Below, piece after piece: positions 20,201-31,600 of a DNA stretch of 64,000 bases. This DNA is from Antedon mediterranea (lineage: Eukaryota; Echinodermata; Crinoidea; Comatulida; Antedonidae), in the NCBI RefSeq assembly GCF_964355755.1, contig NC_092677.1:25452101-25516100 (forward strand), given 5' to 3'. The notes under the pieces were generated by a model that was given only the letters and a program-made list of their open reading frames with translations, searched no databases and had not been told where the DNA came from. The first letter of the stretch is position 1, and the number at the start of each line of letters is the position of its first letter. Made by a program: the position numbers and the translations under genes.

Positions 20201-21419
20201 GTCACAAAATTATTATAATAGACATTCAAACATTAGCCATCAGGTGCAGCAGCCTAGTCTGAAACGATCAGCACCAGAACAACCTTCACACCAGATGTCC
20301 GCCAAAAGGCCATCTAGGGTTGAGACATCATCTGTGAATCAGGATAGCCGCATGGGAGTCCCGACACCAGACAGTTTACCAAGAACCCCGCTGTCAGTCG
20401 ATGGACACGTGTCACAGGACACTGGAAGGTTACCTACCGGAACAAGTAACACTACTTCAACGCACCAACGACATCACTCGTCAAAAAGGAATGCACCAAG
20501 TTATAATAATGCCACTGACAATTATTCTCCATCAAATAGAACTAATGGAACTGCCCCTATCTCATCAAGGAATCACAAACGCAATAATCCTGCACAGTAT
20601 TACTGTGTGCCACCACAACCGCATAGATCAGAATCTGGAATATCACATGATCATCCGCACGATCTCTGGTCGCTAGGTTCGCCAAGAAACTCTGTACCAC
20701 CAATGTCTGAAGCATCACCTTTTTTAGCGAATTTTTCGACTTCGCAACCAACGCATACCTCTCTTCTATCACACAGCGAACTTTCAAATGCACCTTCAAG
20801 CACCAGTTCTAGCATATCGCCAGCTCGCCGTATTCGACATCCAGAACATCCGACATACCTTCCGGCGCCTTTAACAAGTTCTTTGCTTTCGAATCAATCG
20901 GCAAAAAGTTCCCGAGAACCGGATATAGCTCATTTCAACCCGATGTTTGCAACCAGAACACCAACACTTTCTATGAATGCATTGCAACATAATTTTCCTA
21001 TTTTTCCAGATCATCACGCTCCTCCGAGTTTTAACGTAGGAAAAGGACCTCAGATACCAGGAAATATGAATCTCGCAAGCCATCCGCACATCTCGCCGAA
21101 TTTCAATTTTAATAGTATATTTGGTGACGTCGGGACAGGGAGCAATGGACACGTGGATCCTAGTTCATTGAACCCAGGTCTGCACGTTCCTCATTTACAT
21201 AGCAACGCCAGCCTTCCTGTTGAAGAACATTTATCGTTACGTGGACATCACATTCCGTCAAGACACGCTCAGACATTTGGTGGGAATCCTGTTGGTTTGA
21301 ATTCGTTGATGAGACCAAACGTACCACCAGATGTTAGGCCACCGTACAAGGTGTCTATGGCCATGCATGGCCAGCCACACTTTCATGGTGCTTCATTTAG
21401 TGGCCTCCCACCGTACTAA
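11254..21419 (+). CDS. USF3: bHLH transcription factor USF3
   Basis: Nuclear basic helix-loop-helix factor expected to bind E-boxes. Exons: 11254-11329, 12737-12788, 13237-13369, 14240-14336, 15286-21419; 2,163 aa (human about 2,245). The basic region RRVHNEVEQRRKCKIN (about 53-68) keeps the H, E and R that contact the E-box. The loop and helix 2 (QILELALDYIAELK) follow in exon 4, then a leucine-zipper-like coil LENLKKENNHLREEN (about 122-137). The rest, in one 6.1 kb exon, is disordered and rich in Ser, Gln, Thr and Asn, with Lys-rich patches (KKKKSK, SKRKKKS) and a His/Pro-rich C-terminus ending GASFSGLPPY. The bHLH split and giant last exon match USF3; USF1, USF2 and TCFL5 are much shorter. 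The start ATG has an in-frame acidic N-terminus before a good donor. The exon 3 donor (GTTATT) is weak. Confidence 0.93.
12233..12345. repeat. Family E repeat in USF3 intron 1
   Basis: AAGGATCCAGGATTTTGAAA, then GGTGAAATAAAGTGCTGAA and CCCTATCTTTTGCAT, in the same block order as the 2868 copy. Confidence 0.65.
12890..13205 (+). mobile_element. SINE-like interspersed repeat in USF3 intron 2
   Basis: GCGCTGTACATTAAA, ACCCATTTATACCCCTGG, GTGGAGAGAGGCAG, GTGTATTGCCTAAGGA and GTTGGATTCGAGCCTCAACC occur in the order I know from a repeat common in marine invertebrate genomes. GGATTCGAGCC resembles a tRNA box B. A fragment (TTTTTATAGCGCATATAAGC) lies near 53545. The identification is from memory. 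Confidence 0.55.
13577..13958. mobile_element. 380-bp inverted-repeat element
   Basis: AGAGTATCACGGTG at the left is matched by CACCGTGATACTCT at the right. The arms continue with GACGTCACGACAGTAGATGG against its imperfect complement, GGTTGCTAGC against GCTAGCAACC, and AAAATGCGTTCAG against CTGAACGCATTTTT. The long arms make it a foldback MITE; it is in USF3 intron 3. Confidence 0.8.
13960..14170. mobile_element. Family C MITE, partial
   Basis: AAAGATATTGTCCCCTGAAA and then TTGTTGAATATGCCATTTAA match other family C copies. It directly follows the 380-bp inverted repeat, and the right terminus is unclear. Confidence 0.55.
14412..15006. mobile_element. Possible inverted-repeat element in USF3 intron 4
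   Basis: TTAAAGGCCAGGTGCAGGCA near 14414 is imperfectly mirrored by TGCCTGTACCTGAGCTTTAA near 14985-15004. The interior is AT-rich and non-coding. Confidence 0.4.
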
Positions 21420-22049
21420 TGCATTTGCTACATTATATAATTTTAAATTCATGCTAAATTTGGTTTTAGAATCTAGTATCAGAAACGCATTTACAGGGTG
21501 TGCATTTCTACGTAAAAATATTGTAAACTGTATTTTCAATAACCCGAAAGAATCTGATTATTGATAAATTAGAACAATTAGCAAAAGATTTGGTTTTTAA
21601 AATTAGATTATTTTAGATACAAACGTACACAACAGTGTTTTGTAAGGTATGGTGAATTTTTCTAATCAAATTGATTACCAACACAATGATATATATTTAC
21701 TTAATTATAATATATTTATTAAAAAATAACTGAAAAAATTTAATTGGACATAAATTATGTAATAAATTATGAAAATTGCAGAAACTGAAGTTATATGATG
21801 AAATCATGGTCTACTTAATTGGATTAAAACAAATTTACAGTTTATTTTTTGAAATGAAATATTGTTATTAATTAAGTATGCATGATTAGGCCTATAAATA
21901 AATACTTGTTTGTTGTCAATGCGAGATTTAGGGCACAATAGCAATTTGCTGGTTCAAAAGTTTTTTATTTATTTTTAAAGATATTTTTTTTAAACATACA
22001 ACATTTTGAAGCATATTTGTTTTTAAACAAAGTACATTCGGTCACTATA

Positions 22050-22195
22050 GGGTCGGATCCAGGGGTGTCTTAATTGGGGCACACACTTCTCACTTTTGAC
22101 AGCTAAAACAGAAAACTACTTTTCGATACCTATTTTTGACAGACTACCTTAGCGCTCCCCCGTTTGAAAAATCCTGGATCCTCTGCTGATTTTCA
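22050..22195. repeat. Family E relative, both ends present
   Basis: TCGGATCCAGGGGTGTC at the left and AAATCCTGGATCCTCTGCTG at the right form inverted ends. This suggests that the family E core is a terminal repeat of a small element. Confidence 0.5.
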
Positions 22196-22660
22196 TGTAA
22201 TTTTAAAGCAGTTTTTATATAATGAACCTATATTTGGTGATATACTGTAGTGTATGTTTTAATTTTTTATTAGTTGGTTTTATGTGAAAAACAAATGTCT
22301 GATAAGTGTCATAATTTAACAAGTAGTTGAATTGAAGTTCAGTTAGATGAAGTTATTGTTTTTCGTGTGACATTTTGTTGTAGGAACATTTTAACACTCG
22401 CCATTTGTACTTTTCGTTGCATTTTTTTAGCACTCTTATACTCGTCGATTCATTCATACAATGTGATAAATGTAACGAATTGTTCGCAGATTGAGTAAGC
22501 CCACGTAATTTAATCAAGCACGTCGCAATGGATCATTGAATTGTCCCTTGTGATTGGTCAACTTACCTCCAAGTAACCTAGCTTAATCACTCTGAATGCT
22601 GGTAAAGATTACATGCAACTGCAATGGTGTACACTTATAGGATATATATTATCGAAAAAA

Positions 22661-22821
22661 TCTGTGTACACTATGAAACTAGTTCGACAAAAAAAATGTA
22701 ATGTGCCCAAATATGGTAGTGATATGCTTAAATATGATAGTGATATGACATCATTGTGTCCATATATGGGCACGTCACATTTTTTCGTCACACAAAGTTT
22801 GATGGTGTAGACAGAGCTTTA
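22661..22821 (+). mobile_element. Family A MITE copy
   Basis: Two internal 21-bp units (AAATATGGTAGTGATATG and a variant). The left terminus is degraded to TCTGTGTACACTATGAAAC and the right terminus is intact. Confidence 0.82.
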
Positions 22822-23890
22822 AATTAATTATTTAGCAAACTTTTTTGAGTAATAATACCCACTGTTCATTGCAGTGTCTGCCTCATGAACTACATTGAAC
22901 AAACTAGTAGTTACTGCAGTAACTGCAGTATAATAGTTTTTACTTGATTTATTAATATTTACTACTGGGGAAAAAACAGCAATTTGTTGAATTTCATTGT
23001 ATGTGTGAATCGCAGATAAAAATGTCTATTATAATAACCTTTAATGATATGTATAATATTATAAGGACCTATCGCAGGTATTTATAGCATGGAACATTTG
23101 TAAACATTTCATGAAATTGTACAACTGTTTAAAAATTGCATTAATGAAGTATATGAAATAATGTTGTAGAATATCTACCTGGAATAGGTTTTAAGAAATG
23201 TGTACAAAGAACTATTTTTTGATGATTAGCCTAAGTTTTGAAAAAGCTTTGTAAATTTTGCCTGAAAAAAGCGTTTTAGTACTCAAAACGGGGGTATGAG
23301 ATAGTACCGGCGGGTATAATCTGTGTTTTCAATGTGTTTATCAGTATTTTGTATCAAACTGTACATAATTTGTACATATTGAAAGAGGTGATATGTGCCA
23401 CATATGTTTATATTGTACGATAATTTTTCTCTTAAATAAAATATGATGTATAATTGTAAGGTAGGGTAATTTGAATTGGTTATTAAGTACGAACCAAGAT
23501 GATAATTTCATACCACTTAAAAATAATATATCATATTTATGTTTTCATTTAATAATGTGGTATTTTTTTTTTTTCATTACAAAACCAATAAACCTACAAA
23601 CTGGTATAATCCCTAAGTAAATGTGGGCTTATAAATGAGGACCAAAGTGTGATGGGTTGTCCTTGCATGAACATTTGCATGTAATATACTACAAATAGGG
23701 GGGTGGGGGGGGTGTGGTTGGATATGTCGGGTATGAGAACCGTAAATCTGGTCTTATTTGAATAAGTGTATTTGTGCTTATTAAATTGTAAAATAAACTG
23801 GACAACATTACAGCAATATTGTAGGTGTTCGTGCAGCAGTTGTTAATTAACCAATCAAATCTCTAAGATCTGGACGCCCTTAAGCCTGTT

Positions 23891-24041
23891 AAGCTCTGTT
23901 TACACTATCAAACTAGTTTGACAAAAAAAGTGTGATGTACCCAAATATGATAGTGATATGCCCACATATTGTAGTGATACATGCCAAAATATGGTAGTGA
24001 TATGACATCATCATGTCCATATAGGCACATCACATGTTTTG
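23891..24041 (+). mobile_element. Family A MITE, right end truncated
   Basis: The left terminus is intact, followed by three 21-bp units. The copy breaks off after GGCACATCACATGTTTTG without the right terminus. Confidence 0.78.
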
Positions 24042-24331
24042 TTAGATTCAGAATATATCAAATGGAATTTCAATCATGTAAAAGAATAACTGGTTTTATT
24101 GTACATTGTCTAGATTTACATTGTGTAGATGTACATTTGAAAACAATACGTTCACAAATAAATATTTTTAAGTGGTTTGAAAAGATGCCCCTATTTAAAA
24201 AAACAATTATTGAACATCTTTGCTGTGTTTTTATCAGCAAAGAGAAGATGACCTCAAATAAAAGGAATATCTACAAGTAAAAATCAAATGTTTTTATTTA
24301 TATCTGAGTTGAACAATCAATATACAGCAAG

Positions 24332-24482
24332 AAGCAGTGGCATAACGGCTATGAGGGCTCACTGTCTAAACCTATAGGGTCCAGGAACTTATGGGGGCCC
24401 CTGAGCAGTGCCCAGGCTAAAAATGCATAAGGCCTTCAGCGTTGGAGGACCACTTAGGGTTCCTTAACTATGTCACTGGTAA
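24332..24482 (+). repeat. Family F dispersed repeat
   Basis: GCAGTGGCATAACGGCTATG, ATAGGGTCCAGGAACTTATG and GGAGGACCACTTAGGGTTCC are found in the reverse complement of 40447-40632. It is a two-copy interspersed repeat in this window. Confidence 0.6.
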
Positions 24483-24639
24483 GAACCTTCTATTGGGACA
24501 CCCCTATTAAGGCCCAAGGGTATACTTTACTGGGTCTGTTGCCCTCCCTGTACTATAAAATTTGTCAATTATGGGAATAAAAATGTCAATTGTCTAATAC
24601 TAGACCAAATGATTTTCACATACAGTAGTGTTGGGATTT

Positions 24640-24760
24640 ATAGCTTGGTGGTTAACATACTTACCTTCCAATTCCAAGGTCTAGGGTTCAATCCTGACCT
24701 AGTGCCAGACTCTTTTACCACACTCCCTAAGCCTAAAATGACTCATCGTGTGATTACTGT
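24640..24760 (+). mobile_element. tRNA-like SINE (family G)
   Basis: Box A-like TAGCTTGGTGGTTAACATAC and box B-like AGGGTTCAATCC lie about 35 bp apart. There is no cloverleaf acceptor stem, so it is a SINE head and not a tRNA gene. Confidence 0.6.
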
Positions 24761-25229
24761 ATATAGTTTATCCATCCTGTAATTGGCAAATTTTTTAACA
24801 AACAAAATCATAAGGTGAAAGCAGTCGAGATAATTTTTTGAGTCGAGATTTTATAAATCTGTTTATTTCAATAAAAGAGTCTTCATTGCATACTATTACA
24901 GTTCGTACCTCACTTACTATTTTCCACATTTTCACAATACTAAAAACGAATTACGTTCAATAAGATTCTTAAATAATTTTAAAAATACAGATATGACAGG
25001 TATTCAAGTTGACAGGGGCTGGTCAAGCACATCACAAGATGACATGTAGTTTTATACTTTTGCTTTTCCGCTACTCCCCTGTTATACTTATATGTTTGTT
25101 TTTTTGCTATGTAGAAAGATTTGAATATTTGAAAATAAATAAATAAATATGGATTGTGTTTATTATTATAGTATAATTGTCCATTTATGACAATATATAT
25201 TTGTAATACCAATCTCAAAATGGTCTCTT

Positions 25230-25371
25230 AAGCTCTGTCTACACTATCAAACTTTATGTGACAAAAAAAATGTGATGTGCCCATATATGGACACGATGAT
25301 GTCATATCAATACCGTATTTGGGTATATCACTACCACTATCAAACTAGTTTGATAGTGTAGACAGAGCTTT
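25230..25371 (-). mobile_element. Family A MITE with internal deletion
   Basis: Both termini are present, but the right arm lacks the GGGCACATCACAC block, passing straight from ATCACTACCA to CTATCAAAC. Confidence 0.83.
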
Positions 25372-25602
25372 AATTTCTTTAAAACATTAAACTTAAAATA
25401 TAGTTTTAAAATACACTTCTTAATACTGGAATTAAATAAGTTATATCAATATATTAATAATTCTCATATATTTTAGATGAGCTGCATCATAAATTATCAT
25501 AACTGATAAATTCTTTATTACTAGTGAAAATGTAATGAACTCTCTTTGATACCATTAACCTATGTACCTAGGCTGGGTCATGCGCATCTCTCGTAAAGCC
25601 CC

Positions 25603-28600
25603 CTAGGCCTTGAGAAGAGCATTAACAACAGCACGTACATTCAGGTTACGAAGGTCACGGTAGGTCTGACCGGTTCCCACAAAGACAATTGGTTGACCGG
25701 TTGCATAGGTCATGGAAATAGCAGCTCCCACCTGTAAATAACAATATTCAAATATTTGTTGTGATTGTGTTTATTTTTATAAAAAATGTATATACATGTT
25801 TATACAGTATTGTGGTTCTTGTCTTTATACATACCTTATCGTCAATCGTATCGAACTTTGTAAGGACAATGCCATCAATAAGTCTTGGATTGGACATATG
25901 GGAGTGGTCAGCAAGGGCCTGATTGAACTTTGTCAGTTGGTCAACAGCCTCATTTCCAACCAAAGCCTCACCAACAAAAAGCACTAGGTCTGGTTGGTTG
26001 ATCTTAATTAGCTGAAAAAATGAACAGAAAAATCTAGAGATCCATTCTCCCCTGGTAGCATATAAATGTACTATAGCTGCAGTACTATGAGTAGATATAG
26101 GCAATGTTTAGCTATAGGCACTCTGTAGCCATAGGCACTCTGTAGCTGGCACTGGGTAGATATAGGCACTGTGTAAACTATAGTACTATGCATAGCTATA
26201 GGCCCTGTGCAGCTGTACATGAGTAGCTATAGGCATATAAATGTACTGTAATATGAATAGCTTTAGACACTGTGTAGCTATAGGCACTGTGTAGCTACAG
26301 ACATTGTAGCTATAGTACTATGAGTAGTTATAGACACTGTGTAGCTACAGTACTATGAGTAGCTATAGGCACTGTGTAGCTACAGACACTGTAGCTATAG
26401 TACTATGAGTAGTTATAGACACTGTGTAGCTACAGTACTATGATTAGCTATAGGCACTGTGTAGCTATAGGCACTAAAAAATTAAAAAACTTACTTTAGA
26501 GAGTGATCTCATTAGGGGTTCATTGTCCTGCATTCTCCCAGCAGTATCTACGAGTACAGCGTCAAAATGAAGGTCACGAGCTGCACGAAAAAACATTCAA
26601 TTTACATATATAAATGAATACGTTAATAATTAACTTTTAATTTAAGAAATTGAAAAAAAAAATTTACCAAATTTGACAGCTTCCATTGCAATACCAGCAG
26701 CATCCTTTCCATAGCCTTTCTCATACAGTTGCACATTCTGTTGACTGCTGCCCTCAGCGGCAGGGTGTAGCACATTCAGTCGACGAGTGTGAGTTCGCAG
26801 CTGTTCCACAGCTCCGGATCGAAACGTGTCACACGCAGCAATTAGTACACGAAAGTTGTTCTCCAATAGCCAAAAACAAATCTTTGGAAAACAAAACATT
26901 TTTTTTTAAAGCCTATTTGATAAAAGAGTCAATTTTCTATTTTTAACATTATTTAGAGATATATAATATATATTGTTACTTTTTTTTAATTCTCTAATTT
27001 TGATCCCTTTTATTGTACTACTTAATTTTAATTTTAAATTGCTTGTTATAATCTGGGCAGTTTCCAATAAACATGAATAAATGGATCCAACCGACAACGA
27101 ACTGACAACCTCAAAGTCTGGGAATTTACTCACCTTTGCCAGATTGGTCGATTTTCCAACACCATTGACACCGCAGAAGGTCACCACATAAGGTCGGTTC
27201 TTAGCCTGGCATTCCATGATGTCTCTCAAGATATCAATACGTCGATGTGGCGATAGAAGCTGAACCAATGATTCCTGTACGCCCTCACGTACAGTAGAGG
27301 CAATGCCTTACAAGGAAATGAAGAAAATCAGGGGTGTATTCAGAGCACTCGCAAATCACCTTTATCACGCAAATCACCTTTATCACGCAAATCACCTTTA
27401 TCAAGCAAATCACCCGTATAACTTACGATCAAAGGTTCCCAAAATCTTGCCCTCCAACTTGGTCGCAACAGAGTCACAGATTTTCTCGGCAATGTCAGCA
27501 GCCACATTTTTGCCTGAAAATATGAACAAAGAAACAGAATAACGCCTTGTCTAGACTATCAATGGCCACCACCAGGTAAGCTTACTTCATTAAGGCTTCT
27601 ATGAATGGATGTACTGGTTGGGAGCAGGAACGCTAGTAGACCAAACCCAGTACCGTTTTGATTACGATCAATCGGGAAATTACCTCATGACGTTTGTAGA
27701 AAGAGTTTTAATTAATGGTTTAGTTTTTTAATGGTTAGTTTTTATAAAGCTGTGTCCACACTATCAAACTAGATTGACAAAAAAGTGATGTGCCCAAATT
27801 TGGTAGTTGTAAGACATCCTCATGACCATATATGGGCACATCACATTTTTTTTCCCACATAAAATTTGATAGTGTAGACAGAGCTTTAATTAAGAGAAAC
27901 ATAATGGTCAAAAAAGTGTGATGTGCCCAAATATGGTAGTGATATTCCTAAAAACGATAGTAATATGACGTCATCTTACCCACATATATGGGCAAATCAC
28001 ATTTTTTTGTCACATAATGTTCGATAGTGTAGACAGAGCTTTAATTAAGAGAAGCATAATGGTTAATTTTTCTAAAGCTTTGTCCACACTATCAAACTAG
28101 ATTGACAAAAAAGTGTGATGTGCCAAAATATGGTAGTGATATTCCCAAAAACGATAGTAATATGACGTCATCTTACCCACATATATGGGCACATCACATT
28201 TTTTTGTCACATAATGTTCGATACTGTAGACAGCGCTTTAATTAAGAGAAACATTAATACTTGTTTTTTTAAAGATCTGTTCACACTATTAAACTAGATT
28301 GACAAAAAAGTGTGATGTGCCTAAATAGTGATATTCCCAAATACGGTAGTGATATGACATCATCATGTCCATATATGGGCACATCACATTTTTGTCACAT
28401 GAAAGTTGATAGTGTAGACAGAGCTTTAGTCCATATTTAGTACAGTAGCTAGGCCAGTACATTAGTATTATTATGAAAAAACAATTACCAATAAGATGGT
28501 CTCTCATCTTGATCAGCACTGGTTCCATGTCCTCTTTGGATAATGTCTTTGAGCTCACAAGCCCCTTAAACATGTTGAACATACCAAAGCCTCTTGATTC

Positions 28601-31600
28601 ACTGAAATAAATATATATTTGGTGTTAGTCAAAGAGCTATCACAACAGTAAGTTGTTTCTAAGCATGCACAGGGAGAGAAGGCAGTTAAATATCTTATAA
28701 CAAAATTAAAATGTTTGGTATGCTTTAAAGCTCTGTCCACACTATCAAACTTTATGTGACAAATTAATGTGATGTACCCATATATGAACATGATGATGTC
28801 ATATCACTACCATATTTGGGTATAATATCACAACCATATTTGGGCACATCACACTTTTTTTCGTCAACTAAAGTAGTTTGATAGTGTAAAAAGAGCTTAA
28901 GTCTAATGCCTCAACTCTTTGTGTAATCGTTTTTCATTGGCCAATGAAACTTACGTTGATTTTGGTTTGCTTCCATGTTCTTCCTCTACTTCATCTTCTT
29001 CTCCTCCGCTTGATTCATCATCAATGTTCTGTAATGCTCCTCTCATTGTACCAACATACTTTTGCTGCAAATAAATGTTAATAAAAAGCTATTTATTGCT
29101 TTCATTTCTGTCTATAAAAGCATATTGTTAAAGATATAATCTTTGTCCCACTAAAAAAATAATTTGTTTTTGCTTAATATGTCATTTTATGTCACATAAG
29201 AGTTATTCACTTTGAACAAAAACTGGATCAAAAAACAAATCATTTACCTAAAAAAAATGTAATTTAAAGCAAAAAATACTTAAATTGTCTGTCAAACAAT
29301 GTTTTTTTTGTTTAAATTAACTGTTTCTTTTGTCTTTTTATAAGTGAAATAATTATTTTTGTTGGTTTATTTTTCTACAGAAGTGAATAACTTTATTAAA
29401 CTGCAAAATAGCCTATTCAAATTCTGATTTTAGTAATCTTCATTTTTTATGTTTTTGGGGGACAATACATCTTTAATTTATTGTTGACATATGAATTGAT
29501 TCAATTTTGTGTGGAGGGTTGAATATGAAATACTCACGTCATCTGCTACTTTATCATTGATTGGTATTTGGTTGTCTATTCCATTGCTATCACCTGTACT
29601 GTTGCTGTAGTCCAAATCGGGCTGGTCACTACTTGTCCCTCCGTTCTCCCATTTGCGGTCCTGCTTTGGACGCTTACTCTTAGTTACTGGTTTACTAAAC
29701 ATTTGCAAATACATAATAAATGTTTTGAAAAATTGTATGGTGGAAAAAAATTAATGAATGCTTGATTAAATAAAAAATACTGGATTTTACAAACTCTTTT
29801 AAAAATTTAACTCATTCTAATTTAAGTGTAAATTAGGATTTTCAATTTTAAGTAAATTCTTGTTGTTAATTGTTAAATTGTTAATTTAATTTGTTGTATA
29901 ATGTCTTACGGCAAAAAAAAAAACACAATTGAGGTGAACGAGTATTACTGTGATTAAATAAAGTTTATTATTATGTTTACTGTTTAACCAGGCTGGATAA
30001 AAAAATAATGAATGTCCACATTACAGTATGTACGCCCTGAATTATGCGATATTTTAAAAACCTATAACACTTACACAGGTGCTGGCTTCTCTTTCTTCTT
30101 CTTTGGCCCGAACAATTTAGCACGGTTGCGATTAATAGTCTCCTCATCCAGAACTACGTCGTCATTGTTGGCATCCCCGACTGGGTTGACAATTACTTCT
30201 TTTTTGGGCGCTACAAAATGATTAAAATAGTTTAGTTGAAACAGAATATGTTTCGTGGTATGAATACAAAAATACTAACCAGTTGAATACAGCTCTGTCT
30301 ACACTATCAAGCTAGTTTGACAAAAAAAGGTGTGATGTGGTATGATGTCATCATGTCCATATACGTGCACATCATGAGGAATCATCATATGATAGAACAT
30401 GTAATAGAATATACCGGAGGGACACACAAGCATTGCTTTAGATGTCCAAGATCAAGGTAAATCAAGGTAAATCACATTTTTTTTGTCACATAAAGTTTTA
30501 TAGTGTAGACAGAGCTTTATACAATCAAAAGCAGTATAAATTGAAGAACTACAGACTATTAATATATGCAAAGTATATGCAAATTAGATGCAAATACCTT
30601 TCTTGTTTTTAGTTTCCTTTTCCTCCTTCTTATTTTCTTTTATCATTGACTGTATCGTCTTCTTAGATTTTAGAGATTCCCCAAAAGTTTTCATCTGCAA
30701 AAAAAAATAAATAAAAATGATTGATTATAAATAGAGTTACTACAGGTCTCAGAGGCTAGATAATAATGTGAAAAAACATCATTAAGTTTCACTACATTTA
30801 ATTGTATTTAATTCGAATCAATTCAACTTAACATTTATTTCTTCCTTCAAGAAAATGAGGTAAACATAATACATTCCAGTAAAATTTATAACAAGTCAAT
30901 TGATGATACAGTTATCAATAAGAGGAAGCTTTGTCTACACTATCAAACTTCATATAACAAAGAAATGTGATGTGCCCATATGTGGACATGATGATGTCAT
31001 ATCACTACCATATTTGGGAAGTGTAGACAGAGCTTAATACTGTACCTGTATCTTTGTAACTACTCTACTAGAATCTTCAGCCTCCTTCAGCATCTGCTGA
31101 AAGCAACTATTAAAATCAAAGCTTCCGTAAAGATTGTTGGTATACAGGTCATCTTTGTAAAGGTCACGGAACTGACGGTGAACATCGTCCAGAAATTTAT
31201 CAATGTATGACAGGGTCAAAATCTTTTGGTAGGCGACCTAAAAAAACAGGAAATGTTATTTATTATTACAGTACTGTTATAAAATATAAAAAGCCTAGAT
31301 ATCTATCCAAGCTTAGTGGTAGTGTTACAAGTGATAGCATGCCATAGAGATATTATAATATCTCTAGGCAATAGGAGAGAATCAGATGCCATAGAGATAT
31401 TATAATATCTATATGGCAATAGGAGAGAATCAGATAGCAAGATGATTTAGTTTGGTTTTAACATTTAGAAGCATTGTCAGCTAAAACTTCTTAAATGAGG
31501 AGAAGCTTCTTTATATATTAAAAATTAAAACGTTCTAAAATGTACATTGAGTTGACATGTAGAACTTACCACGAATACAAGTTCAAACTCATTATCAAGT

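Larger units (their letters stand above)
21420..23460 (+). other. Likely USF3 3' UTR
   Basis: AT-rich sequence with no coding potential after the USF3 stop. A candidate poly(A) signal (AAATAAAATATG) lies near 23435. It contains a family E relative and one family A MITE, so the UTR end is not certain. Confidence 0.35.

Noticed and set aside
16328-21152. Antisense and shifted ORFs of 60-94 aa across the USF3 giant exon
   Set aside because: Shadows of the true 2,044-codon frame; their codon use and composition are the complement of the Ser/Gln-rich frame.
22609-22810. Recurring short peptide with [19 protein letters not shown] found at many loci
   Set aside because: It is the translated core of family A MITEs in either orientation, not a protein family.
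24640-24760. Possible tRNA gene (box A and box B present)
   Set aside because: No acceptor, D or anticodon stem pairing. The same sequence recurs at 6270, 60852 and 63905 as a SINE head.
27747-28428. CRISPR-like array of regular repeats
   Set aside because: Animal genome, no spacers or leader; the repeats are palindromic MITEs with duplicated linkers.
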